Source of the DNA: an uncultured Actinomycetes bacterium
GTDB lineage: Bacteria; Actinomycetota; Actinomycetes; Actinomycetales; Bifidobacteriaceae
DNA length: 64,000 nt
Reading direction: 5' to 3'
Assembly (NCBI GenBank): GCA_900314875.1
Contig: OMWX01000005.1
Span: 18,287-82,286, forward strand
The notes under the pieces were generated by a model that saw only the letters and a list, made by a program, of their open reading frames with translations, searched no databases and had not been told where the DNA came from. Shown here in pieces: positions 49,474 through 59,736 of this stretch (position 1 is its first letter; every line of letters starts with the position of its first letter). The position numbers and the translations under genes were made by a program.

Positions 49474-52032
49474 TTATTCGGTTTTTTCTTCGATATTGTC
49501 TGAAACTGCGGCTTTCGAAACTTCTTCTGCCGAAACGTTATTCTGCGAAGCAGCGCCTTGCAAAGCCGCGTTCTGCAAAACCGATTCGCTCGAAACTGAT
49601 CCGCTCGAAACCGCAACAAGCCTCCAAACAGAATATCCGCAATACGTTTCGCCCATTTTTTCAAACCTGAAACTTCCGTCGCTTGTGTCGCTTAAATCCT
49701 TGTCGGAAAAAACATATCTGACTCCCAGCCCGTTAAGCTGAGCGGGAGCAAAAGCAGCGTTTATCTGATCGAGAACAGATAAAGTCACGCATTCATCCCG
49801 GATTTCAGAGGCAATTTTAACGTTAATGTAAGCAAAACGATTCGTTGCATGACTGCATTTTCCGCTCGGGTCAATCATATTCCACAAATTCGTATTCGGA
49901 ACGATTTGAACTGCATTTTGCACAGTCAGACCGTTGGCTGCGAGAAGGTTCGCAATCATTCCGCTTTTCTCTCCTGCCGCAACCCATTTCCCGGGAGCCT
50001 GCATATTTACGGCTTTCGCCTGATTTACAAGCGGAGAATCGGTTATCGCGCGAGTCGACTTTTGAACGGGATTGATAAACAGCGAAGTGCAGGCAAGGCT
50101 GAAAATGCCCGCGCAGACAAAAAGCGCGGCAGCCGGATTTTTCGCAAGCGCACCTGCCGAATTGACAGCAATTTTGCCATTCGAAGCTTTTTCGGCATTG
50201 CCTGATTTGCAAGAATAAAGCGAAGCAAAAACGACAACAGCATAGAAAACAAAAGCATAAACCGCGATTCGAGCGCAAATTCCGCTGTCAGCTTTGCTTA
50301 ACAGTCCAGGATCTGCTGCAAAAATGCGGCTGACGACAGCAAAAACCGCTCCGGCGAAGCAGGCCGCAAAACTGGAGCAAGACAGGGAAAGCTTCCATTC
50401 TTTAACCGCAAAAGACCTGATAAACAGCAGAATCTGAGCGACAGCGAACCCCAGATACATGCGCTCGGAAGTGCTGATTTCGCTCAAAGTGATTTTTGCG
50501 ATAAAAGCGGGTACGCCGACAGTCATGTAAACAAGCTGGCATGCAGAAACGCACAGAAGCAGAATCGAAAGCAGATCTTTTTTCCTGTTCAAGAAAAGAT
50601 TCGCGAGCGCAAAAACGGCTCCCAGAGGGAACAGATCCGCGAATTTTGCCAGTTCGGGAGCGTTGCCCAGCGGACGGAACGGCAAGAAATGAGAGGCAAA
50701 CGAATTAAAAAGCGTGCCGAATTTGACGGCTCCGCCGGCATCTTTTCGCGCTCCGGGATATATGGTAGACATCGACGCCGAAATCGTATCTTTGCAATTT
50801 CGCACGATATAAAGCATCAAAATCGCAAAACATGCAAAAATAACGCCCGCAATAATCCAATCGGCAGCTTTCATGCAAATTTTTCCCCAGAAAGCTGCAA
50901 TCTGCCAGACGATAAGCGCAGCCAAAACGTATGAGAGCGGAATCTGCCATGCCGGATACAGAGTCCATATGAACGAACCTGCGCACAAAGAGATTCCCGC
51001 CGCCGCAAGAGCGCGTTTGAATGTATTGCGGGTTCTCAGATAATAATTGAACAGCAGAATCGACGCAAAAACATCGATAAGCATTTCGACCAGATTATTG
51101 ACTGCAAACCACCATTGAATAAGCGGGGCGCAGGCGATTGAGACAGCTCCGAACGCGGCCAGGATTCTGTGTTCGCCGCAGTTTTCCAAGGTTTCGGCAG
51201 AAGTTTCTTCGGAGGTTTTTGCGGTTCGCGCAGCAGTTTTCACAGCAAAAGAAGCAGTCTTCGAACAATTGCGGGAAACAAGCAGGAAGAACTCGTAAGA
51301 AACCAGGAAAAGCACGACAAACCGCGCAGACCAGTAGAAAGAAAGACCGGCAGATGATCCGAAAAGGATATATCCCCAGTGGAACGGACGGAAAATCTCA
51401 GAAATTGCAATCATCGGCGAATCTTTGATGATATACATGTTTGTCGGAAAATCGCCCAGCAGCATATTATGCCATGCGAAATGATTGGCTTCCTGGGAAA
51501 TCGCAAAAGGAGTGCCGACCGAATATTCGTCCGACCGCATGATTCGCGCAGTGCCGAAAATCGTATCCTGCTGCAAATCGCCGCCGAGGAAGAAGTTGTA
51601 TATATTCAGCGAAGAGCCGTGAAGAGAAGCAAGAGTGCAAAAAATGATTATTGCGGCTCCGAAAGCCCAGCGGAAACGGTGAAGAGTTCTGTTTACAATT
51701 CGAGACCCCAAACAAAGCCACGAGCAGAGAAGCAGCGCGAACGGATACAGCACGATACCGCGCATAAGCAGCAAATCTCTGTGAACTGCCGTTTCTCTGA
51801 AATCGAAGTTAAGAGCCTGCATAATCGGAAGGTAACTCTTAATGAGAATCGCGCAGATTCCGGCAGCAAGAACGCAGGCTGCGGCAAATCTTGCCCGCAC
51901 GGAGTTTATGCGAAAAGTTTCGGGCAGAAAGGCGAAATTGCTCTTTTTCGCGTTTTGCTGCGCGTTTTGCTTGACGCTGCTGTTTTTATTGCCGTTTTTA
52001 TTATCATTTGCGGCATTTGAAGCTGCGGACAC
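49474..52032 (-). CDS. large polytopic membrane protein of the polysaccharide locus
   Basis: 852 residues with about a dozen membrane helices, a large extracytoplasmic C-terminal region (from about residue 690), and both ends hydrophilic and Asn/Ala/Ser-rich. The segment IMRSDEYSVGTPFAISQEAN and HWGYILFGSSAGLSFYWSAR after the first helices resemble GT-C or YfhO-like membrane proteins common in Gram-positive cell-wall glycan loci, which add side-chain sugars outside the membrane. That role is inferred. GTG start with AAAGGAAAAAC upstream. It lies 61 bp from rmlB. Confidence 0.72.
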   Translation of the reverse strand: MSAASNAANDNKNGNKNSSVKQNAQQNAKKSNFAFLPETFRINSVRARFAAACVLAAGICAILIKSYLPIMQALNFDFRETAVHRDLLLMRGIVLYPFALLLCSWLCLGSRIVNRTLHRFRWAFGAAIIIFCTLASLHGSSLNIYNFFLGGDLQQDTIFGTARIMRSDEYSVGTPFAISQEANHFAWHNMLLGDFPTNMYIIKDSPMIAISEIFRPFHWGYILFGSSAGLSFYWSARFVVLFLVSYEFFLLVSRNCSKTASFAVKTAARTAKTSEETSAETLENCGEHRILAAFGAVSIACAPLIQWWFAVNNLVEMLIDVFASILLFNYYLRTRNTFKRALAAAGISLCAGSFIWTLYPAWQIPLSYVLAALIVWQIAAFWGKICMKAADWIIAGVIFACFAILMLYIVRNCKDTISASMSTIYPGARKDAGGAVKFGTLFNSFASHFLPFRPLGNAPELAKFADLFPLGAVFALANLFLNRKKDLLSILLLCVSACQLVYMTVGVPAFIAKITLSEISTSERMYLGFAVAQILLFIRSFAVKEWKLSLSCSSFAACFAGAVFAVVSRIFAADPGLLSKADSGICARIAVYAFVFYAVVVFASLYSCKSGNAEKASNGKIAVNSAGALAKNPAAALFVCAGIFSLACTSLFINPVQKSTRAITDSPLVNQAKAVNMQAPGKWVAAGEKSGMIANLLAANGLTVQNAVQIVPNTNLWNMIDPSGKCSHATNRFAYINVKIASEIRDECVTLSVLDQINAAFAPAQLNGLGVRYVFSDKDLSDTSDGSFRFEKMGETYCGYSVWRLVAVSSGSVSSESVLQNAALQGAASQNNVSAEEVSKAAVSDNIEEKTE

Positions 52033-52096
52033 GTTTTTCCTTTCGATTTCAAATTATTTAATCTGTATTCATTAAGGCTGTTTATTCAAGTTTTAT

Positions 52097-52630
52097 TCAG
52101 GCTTTGTTTTTTTCAACGGACGATTCAGCCGCATTTGAAGCATTTGAAGCATTGCCGGCTCTATCTGACGATTTTTCGTCTTTAATGTCATCGGAAGGCA
52201 GCTGACACCATTTTTCTCCCAAAATCCCCGCAAACATATCGACAATGCAGACGATCGCAACCGTCAGACAGCTTAAAATCTGTCCGGAATAATATTCGTT
52301 TGAAGAACGCATTGCGCACATAATAGCTTCTCCGCCATAAAATCCGACAAGCAGAGCCGATGACAAAGCCAAAGCTTTGCTCAGCATCAGAGCATTGACT
52401 GCCGTGCGGTCGTCCAGTTTTTTCAATTCGCCCTTCACATATCTGCGAACCTGTCTTGCCATATACAGGACGTATGCTGCAACGCAAATCAGTATCACGC
52501 ATACCGGCGCGGGGGCGGAAAGCAGGTTGAAAGGCAGCCGATCGGTTACAAGGAAGAATATTGCGCCCAAAGCGATGCCGGCAAGAATTGCCGCAACATA
52601 GTATGCAGGGGGCGTTCTTCGCGCTTTCAT
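52097..52630 (-). CDS. DUF3180 family membrane protein
   Basis: 177 residues, four predicted helices. Matches the actinobacterial DUF3180 pattern: RRTPPAYYVAAILAGIALGA, RRYVKGELKKLDDRTAVNAL followed by MLSKALALSSALLVGFYGGE, and GEKWCQLPSDD at the end of the last helix; the tail is Ser/Asn-rich. ATG 52630 has a strong GGGAGG 6 nt upstream. In other Actinobacteria this gene follows folE-folP-folB-folK downstream of ftsH; here it follows ftsH with no fol genes. Function unknown. Confidence 0.75.
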   Translation of the reverse strand: MKARRTPPAYYVAAILAGIALGAIFFLVTDRLPFNLLSAPAPVCVILICVAAYVLYMARQVRRYVKGELKKLDDRTAVNALMLSKALALSSALLVGFYGGEAIMCAMRSSNEYYSGQILSCLTVAIVCIVDMFAGILGEKWCQLPSDDIKDEKSSDRAGNASNASNAAESSVEKNKA

Positions 52631-52825
52631 AATTCCTCCCGATTTTTTCTGCGCAAGCAGTTTTGCGATGTTTGTTTTGCAATTGCCTGATTGCAATTGC
52701 CTGATTGCCAAGGTCTTGCATAGTTATCTTGCGCATTTTGCCAAGAGATTCGTCCGCGCAATATAAAAATATGCGATACAAAAGCCTACAGACCGGCAAG
52801 AACAACCGCGCATTTTCTGCATGAT

Positions 52826-52877
52826 CCCTGCGAAAGTCCCTGCGAAAGTCCCTGCGAAAGTCCCTGCGAAACCCTGC
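52826..52877. repeat. 12-bp tandem repeat downstream of ftsH
   Basis: CCCTGCGAAAGT three times in exact tandem (52826, 52838, 52850), then a 10-bp and a 6-bp partial copy. It lies about 70 bp after the ftsH stop. Confidence 0.95.
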
Positions 52878-52917
52878 AAAAAAGCAAATATGACCGCACA
52901 CTGTTCAAGCGGCGGCC
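52878..52917 (-). terminator. possible ftsH terminator
   Basis: On the minus strand GGCCGC pairs with GCGGTC (one G-U) around a 14-nt loop, and a TTTTTT run follows 9 nt later. It lies 28 bp after the ftsH stop. Confidence 0.35.
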
Positions 52918-52945
52918 AATATTTATGTTTTCAATCAAACTTTTT

Positions 52946-55009
52946 TCAGATGTTTCCGTTTCCGGGAATAATGCTGGTTCCGTCTTCTGAATTCTTGCGA
53001 ACCTGCTGAGGAATCTCAACCGGCGGCACATCCGAATTCGGACGCGACGAATTCGAAAGCCACAGCTCGCGTTCCGGAGCCTTCTTCAGATTCGCGAAAA
53101 TTGCTGCAAGCTCCTTCTCATTCAGCGTCTCTTTGATAAGAAGCTGACGGACAAGCTCGTCAAGAACATCGCGATTTTCGGAAATAATCTTCCAAGCCTC
53201 CGTATGCGCGGTTTCGACAAGAGAAAGCACTTCTTCATCGATAATCTTCGCAGTATCTTCCGAATATTTGTGAGGAGCGAGAGCATCGGCTTCTCCGGAT
53301 TCAGGGTCGGACGAACCCCATTTGATTGCGCCCAGCCTGTTCGAAAAACCGTATTCCATAACCATCTTGCGAGCAATTGCAGTGGCTTTCTCGATATCGT
53401 TCGAAGCGCCGGTCGTAGGATCGTGGAACACGACTTCTTCAGCCGTGCGGCCTCCCATAGCATATGCCATCTGATCGAGAAGAGCGTTGCGAGACTGCGA
53501 ATAGCGGTCTTCAGTCGGCATAACAGCCGTATAACCCAAAGCCCTTCCGCGAGGAAGAATCGTAACTTTGGTCACAGGATCCGTATTATGCAGCGCAGCG
53601 GCAACCATAGCGTGACCGCCCTCATGGTAAGCGGTATTTCTAAGATCTTCCATAGCCATTCCGCCTTTGCGGCGAGGACCGGACATAACGCGGTCGATAG
53701 CCTCGTCGATTGCGCGATTGTCAATCAGCTGAGCATTCGAACGGGCGGTGAGCAATGCAGCCTCGTTCAAAACGTTTGCAAGGTCTGCGCCGGTAAATCC
53801 GGGAGTGCGAACCGCAACCGTGTGCAAATCGACGTCAGGCACAAACGGCTTGCCCTTCGCGTGAACTTTAAGAATAGCTTCCCGTCCCTTGAGATCCGGA
53901 GCTTCAACCGCAACCTGACGATCGAAACGTCCGGGACGCATAAGAGCCGAATCAAGAACGTCGGGTCTGTTTGTGGCAGCGATGATAATCAGATCGGTAT
54001 CATTTTCAAAACCGTCCATTTCGACAAGCAGCTGATTCAGCGTCTGCTCGCGCTCGTCGTGACCTCCGATATTGCCGCCGCCTCTGCGACGTCCCACGGC
54101 ATCGATTTCGTCGATAAAGATAATTGCGGGCGCATTCTTTTTTGCTTCGTCAAAAAGGTCGCGAACTCGAGAAGCTCCCAAACCGACAAACATTTCTACA
54201 AAGTCAGAGCCTGCCATCGAATAGAAGGGCACTCCGGCTTCTCCTGCAATTGCTCTTGCGAGAAGAGTTTTACCCGTTCCGGGAGGACCGTAAAGCAAAA
54301 CGCCTCGCGGAATGCGCGCCCCCAATTCGCGATACTTGGAAGGATCTGTAAGGAAGTCCTTAATTTCTTCGACTTCCGCAACGGCCGCTTCTTCTCCGGC
54401 AACATCGGCAAACTTAGTTTTCGGTATATCGCTGTCTGCAAGTTTTCCGGATTTTCCGCCGCCGATGCCGAACATTCCGCCGCCAGTTCCGGGCATGCGG
54501 CTGATCAGCCAGAAGAAAGAACCGAAAATAATAATGAAAGGCAGGAACGACGTAAGCAGATATGTCCAAATGCTGCTTTGCGGAACAACAGATGTCCAGC
54601 CCTTAGAAATATTCGAATGCTCGACCGTTTCGGCAATTTCTCCGCCCTGCGCTTCGACAAAATAGAATTCGACGGATTTGCCGTAATTCTGTTCGCGTCC
54701 GTTTACGGTCTTCTTAAAATCCTCGGAAAGATCAAGACGCACGGTCTGCCGCGTTTCGGTAATCTCCGCATATTCGGCTTTCCCGTCTCTAATCAATGCC
54801 AAACCGTCTTTTGTATCGATTATTCTGGTCGCGCCGGCAAAGAAAACCTGAAATATAAAAAGACCCGCAACGCCGGCAACGGCAATCCACAGCCACGGAA
54901 TCTGCCACCATTTGCGAGGACGTTTTGGCGATGCCGATTTCTTCGCCGGCTTCTTGCCGCCATTGCCCTTATTGCTTTTCCCCTTATCGGGGTTTGGAGG
55001 TACAGGCAT
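52946..55009 (-). CDS. ftsH: ATP-dependent zinc metalloprotease FtsH
   Basis: Membrane-anchored AAA+ protease that degrades misfolded and regulatory membrane proteins; 687 residues. There is a Lys/Gly-rich cytoplasmic head, two transmembrane segments ([18 protein letters not shown] and [19 protein letters not shown]) flanking a periplasmic-side domain, the AAA module with GPPGTGKT and [12 protein letters not shown], and the zinc site HEGGH. ATG 55009 is preferred to GTG 55027 because AAGGAGAG lies between them as ribosome-binding site. It follows dacB by 138 bp, with no tilS or hpt in between. Confidence 0.97.
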   Translation of the reverse strand: MPVPPNPDKGKSNKGNGGKKPAKKSASPKRPRKWWQIPWLWIAVAGVAGLFIFQVFFAGATRIIDTKDGLALIRDGKAEYAEITETRQTVRLDLSEDFKKTVNGREQNYGKSVEFYFVEAQGGEIAETVEHSNISKGWTSVVPQSSIWTYLLTSFLPFIIIFGSFFWLISRMPGTGGGMFGIGGGKSGKLADSDIPKTKFADVAGEEAAVAEVEEIKDFLTDPSKYRELGARIPRGVLLYGPPGTGKTLLARAIAGEAGVPFYSMAGSDFVEMFVGLGASRVRDLFDEAKKNAPAIIFIDEIDAVGRRRGGGNIGGHDEREQTLNQLLVEMDGFENDTDLIIIAATNRPDVLDSALMRPGRFDRQVAVEAPDLKGREAILKVHAKGKPFVPDVDLHTVAVRTPGFTGADLANVLNEAALLTARSNAQLIDNRAIDEAIDRVMSGPRRKGGMAMEDLRNTAYHEGGHAMVAAALHNTDPVTKVTILPRGRALGYTAVMPTEDRYSQSRNALLDQMAYAMGGRTAEEVVFHDPTTGASNDIEKATAIARKMVMEYGFSNRLGAIKWGSSDPESGEADALAPHKYSEDTAKIIDEEVLSLVETAHTEAWKIISENRDVLDELVRQLLIKETLNEKELAAIFANLKKAPERELWLSNSSRPNSDVPPVEIPQQVRKNSEDGTSIIPGNGNI

Positions 55010-55147
55010 TGAATCTCTCTCCTTCACAGACAGACTTCTTCACTACTGCTTTGGATATCTATCTTCGCACATACGAATGACCCGGCGCGGCACAGGCGCG
55101 AAAACAAGCCGTTTGCCGCGTGTCGCAAAATGCCGCGCAGATTTGCT

Positions 55148-56563
55148 TTACAAAGACGGTAGTTTGGAAACAAAGGCATCTATAGCATTTTTTGCGCCGT
55201 TCGAATCAGACGGATTATTTACGATAATCGCGAAAATCAAATTTGAGCCGTTTTTGCGCGAGACAAACCCGGTCATCGAATTAACCGAAGGCAAAGTTCC
55301 GGTTTTAAGGCGGATAAGCCCTGCCGCATCTTCGGCTATCGAATGCTCCAAAGCCGTGCCGGACAATCCTGAAACCGCAGTGCCTTCAACGGCTGCAACT
55401 GCGGCAGCTCCTCTGTTCAGACACATTTTTTCCGTCTGAGCAAGGATGCTCGCAGTCAGACGACTTCCGGGAGAAAGTCCCGAGCAATCTGACATTTCCA
55501 AATCCGATATATCGATTCCCGCATTTTTTAAAGTGTCGCAAACAGCCTCGACCGCACCTTGGGAAGAGTTGGAATGATTGGTTTTCAAAGCGAGAAGCCG
55601 TCCGAATTCTTCAGCAAGAGTGTTATCCGATGTTTTCAGCGTAAAATCGAGAATTTCATAAAGTTTCGCAGATTCCGCAGTCGCAACCACAGAAGAAGAA
55701 GCCGTTTTTTCTTCAGAAACGATTCCCGAGACTTCAATTCCTTCTTCAGACAGAAGAGAGAAGAATTTTCTCGCGGCATCTGTTGCCGGAGAGGCGCTTC
55801 TGCGCACGTATGCCAAGCCGTCAGGATTTGCCAGACTGCCCGATTCGGAACGGTTGCGTCCGATATCTATCGCCATAGAACTTTGTTCCATCGCATAAAG
55901 CCTGTCTTCGTTGGATTCTGAAAGTCTCGCGGGTGCCCTGTCCGTGCCGAACAGCGAATCGTCATATCCTGCGGTCACTTTGCTTATGCCGCTTTTTTTC
56001 AATGCTTCAGCCGTATTTTTTGCCAAAGTTTTAAGACCGGCGCGACCGTTCACATGCGAAAAATCATTCTCGCCGCCTGAAAGCAGAACATCGCCGCCGC
56101 CTTTAAGAACAAGATGAGAAACAGAGTCTTTTGAATTCGAATTATCGAGACAAACCTGAGTTTTCAGAGTAGACGACATGTCAAGCCCTCTTGCGGCCGC
56201 AGCTGCCGTAATCATTTTCAGCACGGAAGCCGGCTCGCGTTTCATCCCCGGCTCGCGAGAAGCGGCAACCTGCCCTTCCTCAGACATAATAACGGCCGAC
56301 CAGTCTGACCCGACCGCAGAATTCGCGGCAAAATCATCCAAAAGACGCGCAGCCGAACGCGAATCGACGGGATCCGAGCGCGAACTTGATATAAAAGACT
56401 GCCCGGAAACAGGCTTGTAAGTGTCGATTGTCATAGATTGCAAATCAGAAGACGCGAAAGACAAAACTCCGGGAAGCACGTCGCAGCAGTCGCAAACAAC
56501 ATACCCGGCCGCGAGCGCGAAAGTAAGTCCCGCAGACAATGCAACCGTTGCGGTTCTTTTCAT
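55148..56563 (-). CDS. dacB: D-alanyl-D-alanine carboxypeptidase/endopeptidase (PBP4, S13 family)
   Basis: Trims or cleaves peptidoglycan cross-links outside the membrane. The 471 residues have an N-terminal signal anchor (ATVALSAGLTFALAAGYVV) and the penicillin-binding motifs: SVLK at 113-116 (catalytic Ser and Lys), SDN near 314 and KTG near 427 (RLKTGTLPSVNSMTGFV). CDCC right after the anchor is unusual. It overlaps the GT2 gene upstream by 4 bp (ATGA). In Actinobacteria tilS and hpt normally separate it from ftsH. Confidence 0.93.
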   Translation of the reverse strand: MKRTATVALSAGLTFALAAGYVVCDCCDVLPGVLSFASSDLQSMTIDTYKPVSGQSFISSSRSDPVDSRSAARLLDDFAANSAVGSDWSAVIMSEEGQVAASREPGMKREPASVLKMITAAAAARGLDMSSTLKTQVCLDNSNSKDSVSHLVLKGGGDVLLSGGENDFSHVNGRAGLKTLAKNTAEALKKSGISKVTAGYDDSLFGTDRAPARLSESNEDRLYAMEQSSMAIDIGRNRSESGSLANPDGLAYVRRSASPATDAARKFFSLLSEEGIEVSGIVSEEKTASSSVVATAESAKLYEILDFTLKTSDNTLAEEFGRLLALKTNHSNSSQGAVEAVCDTLKNAGIDISDLEMSDCSGLSPGSRLTASILAQTEKMCLNRGAAAVAAVEGTAVSGLSGTALEHSIAEDAAGLIRLKTGTLPSVNSMTGFVSRKNGSNLIFAIIVNNPSDSNGAKNAIDAFVSKLPSL

Positions 56564-57906
56564 CCTGCACTCTCCTTTTCTTTCCGGTCCGTTTTTTCTA
56601 ACTGTTCTTGCGATCCCTGCTGATCCTGACGCGCAAGAACCGATTCTTTCAGAATCTTTTCTGCTTTGCCGCCTTCCTGAGCGATTCCTTCATGCGCTAT
56701 CGGCTTCCATTGAGGTTTGGAAAATATTGCAACAAATGAAATCGGAATATAGCTGAGCATATAAACCGGAAAACTCAAAACAAAAGCAAAAAGCTCTTTA
56801 TTCGTCGCATCGATTTTGTCGCGCTCGGCAAAACATGTAAGAGCCGCCAAAAGCATGAGAATAAGCACTCCGGTTCCCGCCGAAATAAAGAACGATTTCA
56901 CGGAAACAAGCTGAACGCTCCAGGACATGTATCCCATTGCAGCGAATGCGATTCCCAAAGCAAGGCGCAGAATTGAGATAACTGTAAGCGGACAAATCAT
57001 TAAAGACAAGTCGACTGCCGAAAAATCGCGCTCTTTGATTGCATATTGCATCATCGCGCCGCCGTAATAGCGGAAAACCTGCAAAAAGCCTTTCGACCAG
57101 CGCACCCGCTGTCTCCAGGACTGCACAAAAGTCACAGGCTGCTCGTCATAAAGCATGGCTTTCGAGCAGAATCCTATCCGGTCGCCGTGCAGAACGCAGT
57201 CCGTGCTGAATTCAAGATCTTCGGTCATCAGATGGAATTTCCAGCCGCCGTTTCGCTCCATAATTTCGCGCGAAAACAGGAATCCGGTTCCGCCCACATG
57301 ACAGCTGGTTCCGAACACGGCCCGAGACGAATGCAGGAACCGCGATTCGCGCATAAACCACAGCGCAGACCCTGAAGAAACCCAGTTTTCGTTCAAATTA
57401 ACCGAGTTTCTGTAGCTTGTAAGAACATTGAATCCAGCATGGAATCCTTTGTTCATTTCTTCAATGTAATGCGAATCGAGAAGATTGTCAGCATCGAAAA
57501 CGATATATGCGTCATATTTCTTCGAATATCCCGATTCGATAATGTTGTCGAAAGCGTAAGAAAGCGCATATCCCTTGCCGATCAGCTCTCTATTGTTCCG
57601 CTCGACCACATGACATCCGGCTTCGCGGCACACCTGCGCAGTAGAATCGTCGCAATTGTCTGCAACAACCCAAATATCAATCAGTTCGCTCGGATATGTC
57701 TGACTGCGAATCGACGAAATAAGATTGCCGATAACCTTCTGCTCGTTGCGCGCGGCGATAAGCACGCAGTAATGCTTGTCAAAAGGAGCGTCGGGAAAAT
57801 CGACGGATTTCGCCGCAAACGAGGTTATCACGCATACAACCTGATACAGAAAACTCGAAAGCCCCAAAAAAGCAATAAGCAGATCGAGCAGGGACAGCAG
57901 ACCCAT
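56560..57906 (-). CDS. membrane-bound processive family 2 glycosyltransferase
   Basis: 448 residues: an N-terminal helix, the GT2 core (HYCVLIAARNEQKVIGNLIS, VVADNCDDST, VFDADNLLD, TEDLEF and the processive QRVRW motif), then three or four C-terminal helices and a polar tail. This layout is shared with poly-beta-GlcNAc and hyaluronan synthase-like enzymes, so it may make a surface polysaccharide; the product is not predictable. It overlaps dacB by 4 bp and directly follows the AI-2E transporter gene, suggesting one transcription unit for envelope functions. Confidence 0.88.
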   Translation of the reverse strand: MGLLSLLDLLIAFLGLSSFLYQVVCVITSFAAKSVDFPDAPFDKHYCVLIAARNEQKVIGNLISSIRSQTYPSELIDIWVVADNCDDSTAQVCREAGCHVVERNNRELIGKGYALSYAFDNIIESGYSKKYDAYIVFDADNLLDSHYIEEMNKGFHAGFNVLTSYRNSVNLNENWVSSGSALWFMRESRFLHSSRAVFGTSCHVGGTGFLFSREIMERNGGWKFHLMTEDLEFSTDCVLHGDRIGFCSKAMLYDEQPVTFVQSWRQRVRWSKGFLQVFRYYGGAMMQYAIKERDFSAVDLSLMICPLTVISILRLALGIAFAAMGYMSWSVQLVSVKSFFISAGTGVLILMLLAALTCFAERDKIDATNKELFAFVLSFPVYMLSYIPISFVAIFSKPQWKPIAHEGIAQEGGKAEKILKESVLARQDQQGSQEQLEKTDRKEKESAG

Positions 57907-59736
57907 TTATCGCCACCTTTCGCGCGGATTGCCAGTTCTTGCGGATTCTTTTTCTGCGTTTTCCTTGTTTTCCGCATTTTCTGTGTTTTCTATGCTATTT
58001 TCGGTATTGTCCGCATATTTTTGATTATTTTTGTGTATTTTATTCTTCCGCCCGGATTTTGTGCCGGACTTTGCGTTGTTCTTTGCGTCAAATTTTGCTC
58101 CGACTCTCTTTCCGGGTTTTTTCGAGGCAGACAGTCTGGCATTGCGATTCATTATATCCTTGGGAATCGCAACCGTTTCGGAATCGCTGTCCGTTTCGAC
58201 GTAAGCAGAATTATGCGCAGAACCGGAACCGTAAGAACCGGTTTTGCCCGAATCGGGCGTGCCGTATATGTATTCGTTTCTAAGCTGAGCCAGGTCTTCG
58301 TCGATTTCGGTAACGCGCGCGCTCGAGCCGGAAACTTTTCTGGGAAATTTGCTGACAACAGGCTTGATAACATGCTCGCCGATTGCTTCCGCTCCGACAA
58401 CGACAGCCGACTTCTTCTTCGCTTTCGGATCGTCAAGCAAATCCGAATCGATAAGGTCGTAGCTTTTCGTGTATGCCTTGAAAATAACCTTTATCGATGC
58501 AGCCAGCGGCAGCCCCAAAAAACCTCCGACCGGACCGAAAAGCGCGGTAAACACAAGAACCGACAGGAACGAAATACAAGCGTTCAGCTCCATTGTCCGC
58601 TGAGAAATTCTCGGAGAGAGAATCAGATTTTTCACCTGGGTATAAGCGGTTACAAAAACAATCAGCCCGACTGCTCCCCACATTCCGTTGTTCAGCCAAG
58701 CCGAAAGCAAAGGCACTGCCAAACCGATATATGTGCCGATTGTCGGAATAAATTGAGACATAAGACCGAAGAAAATCGCAAGCGGCAGCCAGTAAGGATT
58801 ATGCAGCACAAAAAGCAGAAACAGCGAAACGGACACAGCCGCGATAACCGCCAGAATAATGCGCGAATACAGAAAATTGGAAATCTGATCCTGAGCAACA
58901 GTCCAGGTATACAGGAATTTGCGCTGAGTGCGCGGAGACAGCCATTTGCACAGGCTTTTGCGCAGTTTCGGACCGGCCGCAGAAACATAGAACGATATAA
59001 CAAGGACGGTTGCGATACCGAAAATTCCGCCCACAAGAGAAGTCAGGGTCGAAATAGCCTGACCGGCATAGCCTGATATATCGGTTTTCTTTATAAATGC
59101 CAAAGCCTCCGAACTCAAATCGTCAATTTCCGGCATCGCAAAATGGAATTGCTTTTCTATGTCGCCGCTTAACTGCTCATACAGAGAAGGCAGGTTTGAA
59201 AACATGGATATGAGCTGCTGAACAAACATCTGCCCGAACAAAACAAGCATTGCGCAAGTGATGAGAATAACGCTCATAAGAGTCGTCACCGACGCGACCG
59301 AACGCTTCCAGCCGTGCCGAATAAGCCAAAGCACAACAGGCTCGACGGCCAGCGCGATAAAAACCGCGATAAGCACATATGTGACGATAAGCTGAATCCT
59401 GGCCCAGCCGTTCCATACGAAAATCGCCGAAAACACGCCGATTGCAGCATAAAGCAGACCTCGGCCGAACCATTCCGGAGGCCGCCTGGGGTCGCCTTTA
59501 CCGGGAAAAAGAGAGGCCAAGTCAAGACGATTCGCATCGGCTGAGGGATTCCGCATGTCATTTTCGAAATCCTCATATGCTGCGTCAAGTTCTTCGGGAG
59601 TTCCTGCAGGAGCCGAGCCGCTCGGACTGCGCTTTATTCGAATGCGGCCGGTTTCGACATCGTCGCCGCTCGCGCCGGTTTCTTCCGTTGAATACCGTGT
59701 TTTATGCCTGTCAGATTCTGTACCCATACGATTCAT
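57907..59736 (-). CDS. AI-2E family transporter
   Basis: Polytopic membrane protein of 609 residues of the AI-2 exporter/PerM-like family. Helices span about residues 100-440; SQFIPTIGTYIGLAVPLL, ILSPRISQRTMELNACISFL and FGPVGGFLGLPLAASIKVIF are family blocks. Both ends are long, charged and low in complexity; the C-terminal 150 residues are Lys/Asn/Ser-rich. The start is uncertain: ATG 59736 has GGAATA just upstream, and ATG 59727 is an alternative; the open frame to 59850 lies in the divergent promoter region. Substrate unknown. Confidence 0.8.
   Translation of the reverse strand: MNRMGTESDRHKTRYSTEETGASGDDVETGRIRIKRSPSGSAPAGTPEELDAAYEDFENDMRNPSADANRLDLASLFPGKGDPRRPPEWFGRGLLYAAIGVFSAIFVWNGWARIQLIVTYVLIAVFIALAVEPVVLWLIRHGWKRSVASVTTLMSVILITCAMLVLFGQMFVQQLISMFSNLPSLYEQLSGDIEKQFHFAMPEIDDLSSEALAFIKKTDISGYAGQAISTLTSLVGGIFGIATVLVISFYVSAAGPKLRKSLCKWLSPRTQRKFLYTWTVAQDQISNFLYSRIILAVIAAVSVSLFLLFVLHNPYWLPLAIFFGLMSQFIPTIGTYIGLAVPLLSAWLNNGMWGAVGLIVFVTAYTQVKNLILSPRISQRTMELNACISFLSVLVFTALFGPVGGFLGLPLAASIKVIFKAYTKSYDLIDSDLLDDPKAKKKSAVVVGAEAIGEHVIKPVVSKFPRKVSGSSARVTEIDEDLAQLRNEYIYGTPDSGKTGSYGSGSAHNSAYVETDSDSETVAIPKDIMNRNARLSASKKPGKRVGAKFDAKNNAKSGTKSGRKNKIHKNNQKYADNTENSIENTENAENKENAEKESARTGNPRERWR

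Larger units (their letters stand above)
52631..52945. other. spacer between ftsH and DUF3180: repeats, no gene
   Basis: 315 bp without a credible gene. It holds the 12-bp tandem array at 52826-52877, a possible ftsH terminator (52878-52917), and duplicated AATTGCCTGATTGC stretches near 52680-52710. Other Actinobacteria have four folate genes here; no remnant of them was recognised. Confidence 0.6.

Noticed and set aside
52188..52901. Frame with FRRDFRRDFRRD upstream of and across DUF3180
   Set aside because: The repeat is the translated 12-bp array, and the rest overlaps DUF3180 in another frame.
53204..55012. 602-codon open frame antisense to ftsH
   Set aside because: The ftsH frame has all catalytic motifs; the antisense product is basic and low in complexity with no recognisable domain.
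57439..59076. 545-codon open frame antisense to the AI-2E transporter and GT2 genes
   Set aside because: It spans two well-supported genes on the other strand, and its product is Arg/Phe-rich without motifs.
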